This document shows, piece by piece, positions 47,357 through 58,492 of a stretch of 64,000 nt of DNA (its first letter is position 1; each line of letters starts with the position of its first letter). Source of the DNA: Ulota crispa (taxonomy: Eukaryota > Streptophyta > Bryopsida > Orthotrichales > Orthotrichaceae); NCBI GenBank assembly GCA_963920765.1, contig OY987248.1, positions 18,324,539 to 18,388,538 on the forward strand. The letters are read 5' to 3'. The position numbers and the translations under genes are program-made. The notes beneath the pieces are model-generated. The model saw only the letters and a list, made by a program, of their open reading frames with translations, did no database searches and was not told the DNA's origin.

Positions 47357-47814
47357 TTACAATTCTTAAATCAATATTCTAATCATAAATACTCCTAACA
47401 TTTTCCGGTGGAAGATAAAGCTGAAGATTTCCACCCTGGCCCCATGCCACCTAACCCCAGCCAGGGGTGGGGGACTGGGGGCTTTGCCTTCAACCCCAAG
47501 CAAAGCCCCAAGTAAAACTCACGTCCAAGTTCTTGTGGGGACTGGGGAACCCGGAAAAGAAAGTTCCGAAATCAGCCGGGGGGATTGCAAGGAAGCCCTC
47601 CAAATTCCATCCCCATTGGTGCATGTTCCTAATTAGCCTCTGCAAGTTGCCACATACAAAATGATACTGTATAGTGTACTTTGAGATTTTTAGGTTATAG
47701 TATAAAAAATCGGTGATGGAATACCGACAACGAATACCAGTGAAATCAATGATTGGTTGGGGATGGACCGGTTATCAGTACAAAGTCAACCGGTTGGAAT
47801 GGCAGAAAAAAAAT
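47357..47814. other. Intergenic sequence with a GC-rich patch
   Basis: 47430-47640 is GC-rich and repetitive in C/G runs (CCCCAGCCAGGGGTGGGGGA). A frame at 47467-47664 has no domain. No gene is supported. Confidence 0.3.
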
Positions 47815-48100
47815 GGGAAAATTTTATGGATACCCCTGCTTTTTTGCACAACTACCCTTGGATCAAAATTTTCAGGCATTTGTTTTGTTGTGCATGTCAC
47901 TTTTCTTCTTTTCTTTGTGCGCACATTGCTTCTTTTTTATTTCATTGCATTCCCTTCTTCAACACTGGTCATGAAGGAAATATGAGCACAACAAATAAAT
48001 GCCTAAAAATATGGCATAAGGGTATTTCTGCAATTTCTGAAAAAATATGGATATCTATGCAAATATTGCAAATTTTAGGTGTATCTTGAAAATTTCCCAA
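47815..48100. mobile_element. Family Y MITE (copy Y3)
   Basis: The ends are GGGAAAATTTTATGGATACC and GGTGTATCTTGAAAATTTCCC. The interior shows the family's TTTGTTTTGTTGTGCATGTC. It is slightly shorter than Y1 because about 40 bp near the left end are missing. Confidence 0.75.
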
Positions 48101-48248
48101 AAAAAATCGTTGAAATTTGAAACTACCTAATCAAACATTATCCGTAGTTTTCAGAAAGAGAATTATAGTATATTTTAATAGAAGTAAAAGAAGTATCTTG
48201 TGCATGCATGAGAAAGTTTGGTTGAAATGGAAAAAGACCCAATTTTAA

Positions 48249-48893
48249 CCCCTAAATGCCCAAGGCCTTTCTGGACTTTTAAGAGTTTTATGAAACAGAA
48301 CAATCGACCAACCTTTTCATAAATCTCATCAAGCTTTTTTGAATTGTAACCGTACTAATTTAAACTAGATATATTGAAGATTATACAGGAAAAAAAAAAA
48401 TCACAACAATATCATTTATGGTTTGAAAGATTATAATGCTTGAACATGAGGGTGTTAAAACTGCAAAAGTGACTTGAAGTCTTCCGATCCTCATTTCACA
48501 TGTCATGTCTAAAAAGTTGGTCACCAAAAAAATATGAGGCTTAAGGTCATTACATGTCTAAGCTTAATGAATTTATGGCCTTCAAAATGTACTCTTATCT
48601 TTCTTTTAATTATATTTCTAATGTAGATTTTCCTCCAAGCTCTAGTGTAATTGAGGCTTGTTTTCAAGATTTTCCAACACTAGAAAACTCAAGATTACAG
48701 TGAACACCCTTGTACAAAATCTTGAGTAGAAAAGTTATCAACATTCATTTTCAAAATCAAATTTTTGATGTTAGAAATAGACTTCAAAACAAACTTGTAT
48801 TTAAAAAATATACTATAGACAGTGCTTTAATGAGATTTTATACATCTTTGAAGTTTTGAAAACACCCAAATGGGTGCCTTGGGCATTTACGGG
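48249..48893. mobile_element. P-family MITE (copy F)
   Basis: The left end, after TTAA at 48245-48248, reads CCCCTAAATGCCCAAGGCC; the right end reads GCCTTGGGCATTTACGGG followed by TTCA. The terminal 20 bp pair well; the interior is not alignable by eye to copy A. Confidence 0.6.
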
Positions 48894-49625
48894 TTCATTA
48901 TTGAAACTCGAAAATCTTCCCAAAAAATGCACTGCAATAATATCTTTGCCCCATTGGAGAGTAATATCTTTCTGAACTAGCATTTGGATTGAAAGGCTAG
49001 ATGTCCAATGGGGCGGCTTCTCCACCTTGTGTGGCAAGGTACATCGCTCACAAGTTTTTTTTGTGGGGCCACGGTGAAAAATATTGGTATTTATTATATA
49101 AAGGAGGTACTCGAGTTCTAGATTGCATGTGGAGATTTTACATTTGTGCATGACTCTATTGCAAAGCTTTCTATAGATAACATTGACTGAAGTACTGTCG
49201 TCATTGTGGAGAGACATGAAAGACCGAATTATCCATCCTCTTTAGTGACATTTTGTAACATTTTCCATTTAATTTAAGAGATTTGGATTGATTTGTTATA
49301 ATCCATCCTATCTCAATTTTAAACGTCCTAAACATCACTACATTTTAGAAGTAAATATACGGGACACTTTCATGATTGAAAACCAAGTCAATACATTAGT
49401 TGAGGTGCTTGTTGGAAATCACCACTACTTGTAACGGGCAAAGATGCTCCTAGAAACAGAGCAGAGTTCCAGCGGCGGGACGTTAAACCAGGCATTTGAA
49501 AGCCCCCCGAGCCGAGGTGGCTCGCCTGTCAGGCCCCGCCCCGACTCCCATGCCCTGCTGCCCGCAGCTGCTGGATTTCTCTTCTCCACCCTCTTTGCCC
49601 GGCGCACCTAGGGCAGGGTTTAGTT
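48894..49625. other. Intergenic sequence with a GC-rich patch
   Basis: AT-rich to about 49430, then GC-rich (49436-49640) leading into a family W terminus. A minus-strand frame at 48813-49217 has no recognisable domain. The GC patch encodes nothing I can identify. Confidence 0.3.
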
Positions 49626-50125
49626 TTTGTTTTTTTCAGGGTAGAGCGACTCGCACCCCAAAATACAGGCAGGTAAGGAAATTTTGGCTTCACCCTTAGA
49701 CGATCATAGGGCATAGTATATACACTGATGTATAATTGTCATTTGTTACCAATAATAAATTTTAATTTGGGATCTCAAGTAGCTCACTAGAACCACATTG
49801 ATCTATTCTCTAACTTTTTTGTTGGTCTCAAATGTAGTAGAGGTGTGGATCCATTCCAAATACAAGAGAAATGTCCCGTATTGTATTGGTCACAAAGGGC
49901 CTTTTGGTTGTTTAAGGGTTAAATTGGAAAGAATGAATGGTAATTAGAAGTTCATCCAAAAAACTACTAATATACTTTCATCCAACATTTGGCGAATTAT
50001 GTTTTCATTCAAGTACGGATCTAGAAATTTCATCCAATTTCTTTCATGGGAATTTCTTAGTGTATCTATTGCCACCCGCCCGTCAAGGTAAGATTTAGGC
50101 AAAATTTTGCCAAGAAATTAAACGC
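49626..50125. repeat. Family W dispersed repeat (copy W2)
   Basis: It starts with the terminus AGAGCGACTCGCACCCCA followed by CAGGCAGGTAAGGAAATTTT, then sequence matching W1 and W3 in reverse (for example AAGTACGGATCTAG and AAGGTAAGATTTAGGCAAAA near 50090). The opposite terminus was not found, so the copy is truncated or nested. Confidence 0.5.
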
Positions 50126-50460
50126 TGACCCAACATCATCCGCCCCCAACAAAGTGTGGAGCTTGACATTGACAACAATCTTGACGTCAACGCGAAGCTT
50201 GCTTACATTGACAAAGCAATTTTGTGGCAAAGCTAGAGTTTTGGCGAAGGATTTAGGGGGCGGACGCTAAACCCGTCCATCAAAGTGAGCCTTGCCTGAT
50301 GTGGTGCGCGGGACAGAGAATGGGCCTGGCCCGCAACCCATCGTTGGTGTAATCTACATTTTGTATCCTGCATTATGTATTCTTCATTTTGCGTCCTTCA
50401 TCATGCATCTTGCATCTTGCATAATACATTGAGTTCTACGTTCTGCGTTCTGCTTTCTAC
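50126..50460. other. Intergenic sequence with a short simple repeat
   Basis: 50340-50450 holds irregular repeats of GCATTTTGCATCCTGC-like units (TGTATCCTGCATTATGTATTC and variants). No gene. Confidence 0.4.
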
Positions 50461-50613
50461 CACTAGAAGAAACCCGTGTTTTTTATAACGGATTTTTTTG
50501 AACGTCCATTTGTTTTTATGTTACACTTGATGAAAGAACTAACATCAAGTGTAACATAAAAACAAGTGGACATTCAAAAAATCCATTATAAAAAACATAG
50601 GTTTCTTCTAGTA
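50461..50613. mobile_element. CACTA-type hairpin MITE
   Basis: The two halves are reverse complements over about 65 bp. The element begins CACTAGAAGAAACC and ends GGTTTCTTCTAGTA, and is flanked by TAC on both sides (50458-50460, 50614-50616). A CACTA terminus with a 3-bp target duplication is typical of the En/Spm superfamily. The loop is only about 18 bp, so it is almost pure hairpin. Confidence 0.8.
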
Positions 50614-52156
50614 TACTTTTTGCATTTTGCATCCTGCACAGTACGTCCTGCATTTTATGTCTTGCACAATACACTAAGCCCATTTTATTCAAGAAATAAT
50701 TTGTAAGGAAGAGTGGGGGGTTTGTCCCATATTGTTTGACTCCATGGGTGAGTTACTTTGGGTACAAGAAGGACCACTTGAGAGAGAAGAAATACACAAC
50801 CTCATTTCTTTCCACTTGACAAATCTAGGGAAACATCAAAAATGCCCCCCAAATCTTCAAAAATATCAAATATAACTCTCAAAGATTTGAAAAACAAAAA
50901 ACACCCTTGGCTTTGTGTGGGAATATCAAAAATACCCTTGGCTTTTTGTAGAAACATGAATTATATCCATGGTTATCTTTGAGAATATCATTAACACCCC
51001 TAGTTTTTTTGGAATAATAAAAAAAATGCCCCTCTATTATTTTGAAATATCAAATATACCCTTGTGTTATTTGAAATATTAATCCCTAAAATTATGAACA
51101 ATTTTATTTGGCAACATAGTGATCTTGGGCAATTTACTACAAAGCGGCTTTTCATTTATTTTCCTTTCAAGATTTCACACAGGATGTGTCCAAGTAGTAG
51201 CTTTAAGGTCCAACAATTTTCATAACTTTTGACTTCATGGTATAGAAGTTATTGCATGATTTGTTATTCTTTTGTTCACCAAGTAGCCCGGGCAGCTCAA
51301 AAACTTCTTTAAAAATCATATTACTTACTTTCTTTTGAAATTGGTTCTTTAGATTCATATATACAAGGTAAACTTTTTGACACACAATGTCAATTAAGAA
51401 GTTTAAAGTTGTGAGGAGGTTCAATTTGTGGATAGGTCTAGAGTCTAAACTCACTAGAGGATCTATCCATCTAAAATGGGCTGCAATTATGAGATGATTG
51501 GGATACCTCTATGTGGGCCCCGGGAGGGAAGGCTTGCTGGACAGATAGTGGGACTAGTTCCACTTTCAAAACACATCAACCCTGCCTTTCAAGTGCATTA
51601 GAAAAACTCTTGATCCCGCTCACTCATCGTCCCCACACCAGATTTGAGCAAGGCTGCTCACAAACGGGCCCTCTCAGTGTCACCGGTGGAGATTGCAAAG
51701 GTGAAAAGTGCATTGAGACCACATTGTTTCCCAATCTCAAGCCAACCGGTGGAGATGCCCTAAGTGACTTGGGAAGCAAGCCAAGTTGGGAATCCGAATG
51801 AAAGTCAAATCCGCCATGGCCAACGCAAGCCACCTTTTGGTGTGCGTCACAAAACGAACGCAAGTCAAGCACTGGGCAACGAGAGGTGGATGCCGAAGGG
51901 CGAAGGAGCCCCGACACATTCCCCCGCCAATCCGCCATGGCCATGGCCATGCAAGCATCCCCTTTCAAAGTACATTTTGGTGATTTGGGTGCTACCCGGG
52001 GTGGGTCGAAAGGAAGAGGAAAAGCAGCAGCATTTAACAACTCGGAAAAGCCGGCGTTCCGGCACCGGGGGTTTCATCATTATGATTGATGGGTGATCAA
52101 CTGATCATCCTCAAGGGCTGGGGTCGGGGTTCTTTTTGTTTTTTCCCTGCTAGTCT
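50614..52156. other. Intergenic sequence, GC-rich from 51490 to 52030
   Basis: 50614-51490 is AT-rich and includes loosely repeated AAATATCAAAAATACCC units (50830-51080). The GC-rich part contains CCGGTGGAGATGCCCTAA near 51743, which matches the right terminus of the PIF-type MITE at 60993, and GCCATGGCCATGGCCATG near 51935. Overlapping open frames on both strands have no domain. It is probably an eroded transposon. Confidence 0.35.
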
Positions 52157-52921
52157 GCTAGAGCGACACGCACCCCAAGTACCCAACCATTACAAGCTGG
52201 TAAAGGTGAGGAAACAATGGGATAGGATCAGCGATGCGTCATAGATGTGTGTGCGTTTGTCCACAGACACTGTGGGCTTCGATCAATGTGGAGCTGTACT
52301 TTCTATATGGAGTGTGTGTATCTGGACCAATGCAACGTCTGAATACACTCCATATCTAACATGAAGCTCCATATTGATTGAAGTTCATGTTACATTGTTT
52401 AGTAATATTAACAACTTTCATTTTACTTTTGGCGACTTGGGTGTTTGGAAGGGAGAGTTTGGTGAATTCATCAATTTTTCACCTATATTTTCTAGTGTTA
52501 AAGTAGCCAGTGTGAAATTAAGGTAAAGATTTAGGCAAAAATTTGTCAAGAAAAAAAACGTTCATCAGGTATAGGTGGCATGTCATTTTCTAGGGCTAGG
52601 GTGGAAAGTCTTTGGTCCGTTTTGTTTGTCCTCTTTTGTGGTTCAAGTTTTAATATATAATCTTTGAATCATGGTTCTTTTCTTGGAAATTTTTTGCCTA
52701 AATCTTACCTTAGAATGTGAGTGGCAATTATTACATTAGAAAATTTAGGTGAAGTGGATGAAATCCCCAAATCCCTACTTAAGCAGACATGCAATCTATC
52801 AAATTTTGGATGAAAGTAGCTTATATTAGTAAAAAATTGAATGAACATGCATAGATCATGCACCTTCCAATTATGGCAATTTTTCCTAACCTACTTGCCT
52901 TCTGGGGTGCAAGTCGCTCTA
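52157..52921. mobile_element. Family W element with long inverted termini (copy W3)
   Basis: The left end TAGAGCGACACGCACCCCA and the right end, complement TAGAGCGACTTGCACCCCA, are inverted. Subterminal parts also pair (AAAGATTTAGGCAAAAATTT near 52525 against TTTTTTGCCTAAATCTTACC near 52690). It is 765 bp with no coding capacity. Superfamily unknown; long inverted termini would suit a Mutator-like or foldback element. Confidence 0.65.
52270..52388. repeat. Imperfect hairpin of about 42 bp stem
   Basis: TTCGATCAATGTGGAGCT and TATATGGAGTGTG on the 5' side pair with ACACTCCATAT and AGCTCCATATTGATTGAAG on the 3' side, with a loop of about 30 bases and a few mismatches. It lies inside element W3. 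The size and mismatch pattern are like a plant microRNA precursor, but many MITE hairpins look the same. Confidence 0.45.
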
Positions 52922-53053
52922 CCTCGACAAATTCAAAAAAAAATCTTGAGTTTGAATTGCTCTGAATCCATGTGAGGATTGAAGATTTTGAAATTCAATC
53001 TTGTGATGAGAAATTATCTGAACCCCTACTTTACATATTTTGGCGGGTGATAA

Positions 53054-54189
53054 CATAACATTGTTAACCCCTAAAGGACCAAAGTCCCCTCGGGGGACAA
53101 ATGGGATTTTGGGCATGTACCTATGCCTATTCTACTTTTGTGATTTTCTGAAACTTTTATTGAAGGTGGGGAATTCAAAAATCTTTGTGGGCAACTAATT
53201 TTTTTTCATTCTGGCATTTGATGAAGAATTTATGCATAAATTTATGAAAAACGGTGTTTGAGGGGCAGCCAAAAACTTCTTTAAAAATTTCATTTTTTTC
53301 AAATAAAAATATGAAATAGGTTCTTTAGACTTATATGAACGTGGGGAGCTTTGAATCATTCAATTTTGATACATGAGATGAAAGTTATGAGGAGTTTTTG
53401 TTTACGGGCAGTTCTAGAATCTCTACTCTAAAATAAACTTTGAAGTCCTTTATTTTACTCAATTTTTAATATTTTGTAAACAAAACAAAACCAAAGGATG
53501 TAGATTGTTTACCACAACATTATAACCATTGGGATTTGCATTTTTCATTTTAATAATTATATTCTTAACAATTTAGTGTTTTGACTCAATCTCTACTTCT
53601 TTTTACTTACTAATTTTTCCCATGTGTTGTATAGTTCCAATTGATTTGAAAATTCTCCCACACATATGTAACTTGGTCTCCTACATGGGAAATTAAACCT
53701 CAACTTTGTGTAAAGTAATTTTTTTGATCTAAGAGTGGTCAAAGCCTTCTAAAATTTTTGGGCAGCACCAAAAAAAAACTAATTTCCGCAATTCAGATGT
53801 AAATATCTCACTCATTTATGTGTAGATTGAGCTGAATTTTTTACCACATGTACCTCTTGTAGTCTACTGTAAGATCTTATGGTTGAATTCTTGCAAAAAA
53901 CATTTTTTCTTACCATTGTACTTGCTTCCCCAAAAGTGGCAATTTTCTATGTTTTTCACAAAAAAAACGGCTTGGTCCTTTAGGGGTTAACCAGCTAGAA
54001 AACTTCCCCCAGTGGAGGAATAATACTCCCCAGATACTTGGGGGGTTTTAGTTAAAATTCAAGCAATTTCATTGGCTGGGCTGATCAGTCCAACCAATGA
54101 AATTGCTTGAATTTTAACTGAAACCCCCCAGGTATCTGGGGAGTATTATTCCTCCATCCGGGGGGGGGGGCCTGGTTAACAATGTTATG
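53054..54189. mobile_element. Palindromic element, split by a P-family insertion
   Basis: The outer ends CATAACATTGTTAACC (53054) and GGTTAACAATGTTATG (54174-54189) are perfect inverted repeats. The right-hand part contains a strong hairpin: 54006-54088 pairs with 54090-54166, including AATTCAAGCAATTTCATTGG and its complement. A P-family element (copy D) sits in the TTAA of the left arm. Without it the element would be about 210 bp. Confidence 0.75.
53068..53986. mobile_element. TTAA-flanked MITE (family P, copy D)
   Basis: It starts CCCCTAAAGGACCAAAGTCC and ends TTGGTCCTTTAGGGG, with TTAA at 53064-53067 and 53987-53990. In orientation it is the reverse of copies A and C. The undisturbed right arm of the palindromic host reads CATAACATTG-TTAA-CCAGG on its complement, and the filled left arm reads CATAACATTG-TTAA-[D]-TTAA-CCAG. 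This is a clean 4-bp target duplication. Confidence 0.88.
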
Positions 54190-54298
54190 AAAGCAGAGGT
54201 TTTTCCACTCTGGCTCCACAAAACGGAGTGCCGTCAAAGCGCAGCCGTCCGCAAACGCCGAGCAGGACTAGCCATACTAGTCACTACAAGTAAGCTTA

Positions 54299-54622
54299 GG
54301 CCTGGTTCAGACTAGCAGCCGGCCAAGACAGGAAAATTGTCACCCTGTTTGGTGTTTCTGCAGATAGAAATTTTTCTGTGTAATTGCGTGTCATCCAAGA
54401 GTGTGCTTCTGCCGAACAAGTTTGGTACCACCCTTGGAGGAGGCCCCAAATCTCCACTGTCTTGACCATTGACGTGACTATTTAGGGTGGTTCCCATGAT
54501 GGTGAAGATGGATGTAAAAGTGCCAGACAAACTCGCAGTTTGAACCCAACGGTGGAAAAAAGCCAAATTTCAACCAATCACGTTTGAGAAATTTTCGGCA
54601 GGATGCTAGTCTGAACCGGGCC
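54299..54622. mobile_element. PIF/Harbinger (Tourist)-type MITE
   Basis: The left end GGCCTGGTTCAGACTAGCA and right end TGCTAGTCTGAACCGGGCC are inverted repeats, flanked by TTA at 54296-54298 and 54623-54625. A GGCC terminus with a TTA target is the signature of Tourist-like elements. 324 bp, non-coding. Confidence 0.85.
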
Positions 54623-55474
54623 TTAAATATGCTTTTCACTGGAATCCAGAGTTCCAGGACTACCAGTCTCAGTGACTGTACTGATCGGTCTAATCCTTCC
54701 CCAACTGTGGACCCGGAGCCGTGCAACCTCCAAAGTGTCGACACCTCCTTGCAAAAAGTAAATGTTTTTGTGTTCTACTACCAAGGGCCAACTTCCATGG
54801 GCGGGGTGGCTGACGGCCAAGGTGAACTGACCCCCTCTTGTCCTCTTCCTGGGTCGGGAGCTCAGTCAAACTGCTTTCCTAGTTTTTGGGGTCAAGGTGA
54901 AAGAGTTCCACTTTTCACATTTCAATTTTTTTTGAGAGTTTGGAAATTCACCATCAAGAGATTGACTTTAAAAATTTTGATTTCATATTTGGATTCAAAA
55001 ATCTTATTTCAATTGAGAATTTTGAATGAGGGTACAATTGAACACTGCTAAAGGGCATATTATTACTTTTACACTTTTTTGGAGTATTAAGGAGCTTTTC
55101 CACCTTGGCCCAAAAACATGGATATGCATTGGACAAAGCACCAAGGCCTCATTCATCCATTAGTGGAGGCAATGAGGAGGTTAATTCACCTTGGCACTCA
55201 CTGCCTCTCACTTGGATAAATGGACCTAGGGCTATCCATCTACTAAAGTATGTCTTCTCAACTCTGAGCAGTCCCCAAAACCAACCTCTATTGTCAAGCT
55301 ATACTTGATGTATTCACTACTCACTTTGAACCCAAAGTGGAGCAGTGAATGCCACATGCACAAGCAAATCATGCCATGTGTGAGCTTAGGAGCTAGTTTG
55401 AGGTGGTTGGAATTAGGACCATCAAGTACATGTATAGGAACACATCCAAGTAGTTTTAAGGGTAGTTTAGAGTT
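54623..55474. other. Intergenic sequence
   Basis: A frame at 54584-55051 (+) is open for 155 codons but overlaps the MITE end and has no domain. Nothing else is recognised. Confidence 0.35.
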
Positions 55475-55732
55475 AATACCATGTTAGGTAAATTGGGAAA
55501 AAGAGTACTTTTTGGGACTTTTGAAGGTTTTAGGTGATCACCTAAAACCAAGCTCAGTTTTTTTTTTTGGGTACACGTGTCGTCACTTGAGAGGAGGAAT
55601 TTGCAAGGAAAAAAATCTTAGTGGCTTAGACTAAGTTTGATACCTTCAAATCTGGTTTAAGGTAACTTCTCTAGATCTAAGTGATGTACAAATCGGGACC
55701 CCCCGTTTTCCCAATTTTCCTGATATGGTGTT
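55475..55732. mobile_element. Family X MITE (copy X1)
   Basis: The ends ATACCATGTTAGGTAAATTG and TTTTCCCAATTTTCCTGATATGG are imperfect inverted repeats. The interior carries a diverged GTACACGTGTCGTCACTTG...GAGGAGGAATTTGCA block shared with X2, X3 and X4, in opposite orientation. Confidence 0.7.
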
Positions 55733-56167
55733 AATTGCTTTTAGGGACCTTATAAGCTGCAACTTTGCCCTTTAATATAAAATAATCTACGATACTTTTT
55801 TGCACAAGAATAACAATTTGTGATAGCTTGTTGAAAGGCTAACCCTACGGATTTTTTTCATAAATTTTGCAAAACCTTGGGGTACCCCCAAACCCTTAAA
55901 GGGTCAGTTATGGGTGTACATACCTTACACAATTGTGTATTTGGGCTAAGGTGGAAAAAGTTCCATTTTTTTACAAAGCAAGGTAAAAGTAAAAATCTGC
56001 CTCTTTATTGGAGTTGATCAATTTGAGTGACTTTCTAAGGATCTTGCACTAGAGTAGAGTCTCTAAATCCAAATGTGACTTCAAAATGACTAATTAACTT
56101 CAATCTTTTGATGGTAAATTTCATATTCTTAAAAAAGTTGGAAAGTGAGAAAGTAAAAAAATTTACT
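55733..56167. other. Intergenic sequence
   Basis: AT-rich, no gene. CAAACCCTTAAAGGGTC near 55889 is a short palindrome resembling a P terminus, without a partner. Confidence 0.3.
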
Positions 56168-56430
56168 CAAAACACAATATTCATTAAAAGGGGAAAAACA
56201 TGTGTACCATTTTGTATTTCACCTTAATCCCAAATAGTCACCTTAAACCACATTCAAAGGTATCAAATTCAATCTAAGCCACTAAGATTTTTTCCCTCGC
56301 AAATTCCTCCTCTCGGGTGAGGCCACGTGTACCAAAAAAAATGCTTGAGCTTGAATTAAGGTGACCACCCTAATCTTGCAAAAGTTCCACTTTGTAAGTT
56401 TTTTTCCCTTTTAATGAATATTACGTTTCA
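56168..56430. mobile_element. Family X MITE (copy X2)
   Basis: The ends are ACACAATATTCATTAAAAGG and TTTTAATGAATATTACG. The interior has TCGCAAATTCCTCCTCTCG and GCCACGTGTACCAAAAAA as in X3 and X4. Confidence 0.75.
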
Positions 56431-56515
56431 AGCCCCCACAAACTTGTAAAGCAATAGACCAAACTCCCAAATCCATTCATCCAAGTGGGGGGCAACGAGG
56501 GGATTTGTACACCCT

Positions 56516-56653
56516 CATTAGAAGAAACATGTGTCCTAAACAATTGATTTATTACAATTGCAGATGTCTTAAACAACTACAGTCATTATATAATTGTTTA
56601 GAACATTTATAATGTTGTGAACCAGTTATTTAGGACACGTTTTTCTCCTAACA
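56516..56653. mobile_element. Possible CACTA-type hairpin MITE, diverged
   Basis: CATTAGAAGAAACATGTGTCC at the left pairs with GGACACGTTTTTCTCCTAA at the right, resembling the CACTAGAAGAAACC terminus at 50461. No clear 3-bp duplication remains. Confidence 0.5.
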
Positions 56654-58231
56654 CATGGCCCCACTTCCATGAGCAGTTCAAATTGGCCACAATAATCAAC
56701 ATTTGAGAAATTGAGGCCCTCAGAATTCCCTTGCTTCTTGTTAAAAACTTGCCAATACACATTCCAATTTCAAATTCAGTTATTTTTTAACAATCTTCCA
56801 TACATGGTTCCGTAACTCCTTTGTTCATTCTTGGCTTTTCCAATTTTGGATACAGATTATAGAATCAACGAAGGACTTATGAAGACATGCAAGAAAGTGT
56901 GCTCAAAAACGATAAACTCAAAAGTTGGAAATAGATTTTTGACAAAATTTTGGCAAGAAGCACTAGGATTTTGAGAATTTGGGTTTTCCAAAGTTACAAA
57001 ATATTGATCACCATGACTAATTCCAATGCAACATGAAAGTTTGTCCTACAATATTTAATTTGGAATCAGTGGATAAATATCTGGATCCTTAATGAGTGCA
57101 AACTAGCCTTTAAATTTTGAATTTTTTTGTTGATTGAATGATAGGCACTCAACAATGTAAGTAGGTAAGAAGAAATTGAATAGAAATGGATAGAATCAAT
57201 GACATGTGCACGTTCATCCAAACAATCTACTAATATTAGCAGCTTTCGTCCAAATTTCAGCCAAGTTTGCTTGCTAAGGAGTTTGACAACTTTGTCCATT
57301 TTTTCACCCAATTTGTCTAGTGCCATGGTAGCCGGTCACAAACAGAGATAAGATTTTGGCTAAAACTTGCAAGAAAATAAAAGGCTGGGGCAAACTTCCA
57401 GGCGCCCAACCAAGTCCAGAAGGTCTAGCTGGTCGGTAATGCGTTTTGCCAACATCAGCAATCAAATGGATTGCCCCATCACCTGTATGTGACCGTAACA
57501 TTCTGGCAGGTTTAAGATGAGAGCTCAAATTCCATTACCGAAATCGGTCAGTTGGCAGGACGTACACAAGTGTGATGACTTTGCAAAAGCAATATTGGCA
57601 AACTTGGTAGGCTTATTTCAAGGCTAAAGCACTAATAAAAAAAATTGGTTGATTTTGAAATGGCAAAAGTCAATAGTTGAATTGGATATGTTGCAAATTG
57701 TCACCACAATTATGTGACTTGCTATAGCAAGTACTGAAGTTTGCATTTTTGCTCCAAATGAAGCGAATAAAATACCATTAGAAAGGCTTGTAGAAAGGTC
57801 TTGTCTAAACCTTTTCAAAAGATACATCATGCATTTAATTTAGATAAAACACTTACCCATGTGATTTTGTTGAAGGTTTGATAACAACACACTACAAAAT
57901 TCAACATGTTTCAAATTTTGTTGATAACACACTAATCCTACTAATTCACTTGTTTGATTGTTTCCTCCCTACTCAAATAAAAGTGATTAATGAAACTTTT
58001 GTTTACTAATGTGAAAATATGCTTTACTAAAACAAAAGTATGAACCCTCCACAAGGCCCTTAAGAATGGTCTCTCTAACATTTATTGGGCCTAGAGTGGG
58101 TACATTAAAAGCGTGTGTGAAGTGTCTCTACCTTGTATGATGTACATCATTAAAACTATGAATAGAAAATGGCAATCTAGTACCATGTCACAATTTCTTA
58201 ATTATTCTCCTACTATTGTTCATGATCATAA
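56654..58231. other. Intergenic sequence with a family W fragment (57170-57400)
   Basis: 57170-57400 matches family W in the orientation of W2 (for example ACGTTCATCCAAACAATCTA, GTTCATCC and GATAAGATTTTGGC). The remainder is AT-rich with no recognisable gene. Confidence 0.4.
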
Positions 58232-58492
58232 CTAAAACATGATATTCATTAAATTGGGAAAACGCAATTCCCAAGTTGTACTTCACCTAAAATCAAAAAA
58301 GTTGCCTTAAACTAGATTTGAAGGTATCAGATTCAATTTTGAGCCACTAAGATTTTTCCCTTGCAAATTCCTCCTCTCAAGTGAGGGCACGTGTACCAAA
58401 AAAACACTCGAGGTCGGTTTAAGGTGATCACCTTAAACCTTTAAAAGTCCCAAAATGTACTATTTTTCCCAATTTAATGAATATCGTGTTCT
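58232..58492. mobile_element. Family X MITE (copy X3)
   Basis: The ends ACATGATATTCATTAAATTG and CAATTTAATGAATATCGTG are strong inverted repeats. The interior is nearly the same as X4 and X2. 261 bp. Confidence 0.85.

Noticed and set aside
51511-52096. Several overlapping frames in a GC-rich block
   Set aside because: All six frames are about equally open, no domain is seen, and a PIF-type MITE terminus lies within; more likely transposon remains.
54584-55051. 155-codon plus-strand frame
   Set aside because: It begins inside the right end of a PIF-type MITE, and its composition drifts to the AT-rich background; no motif.
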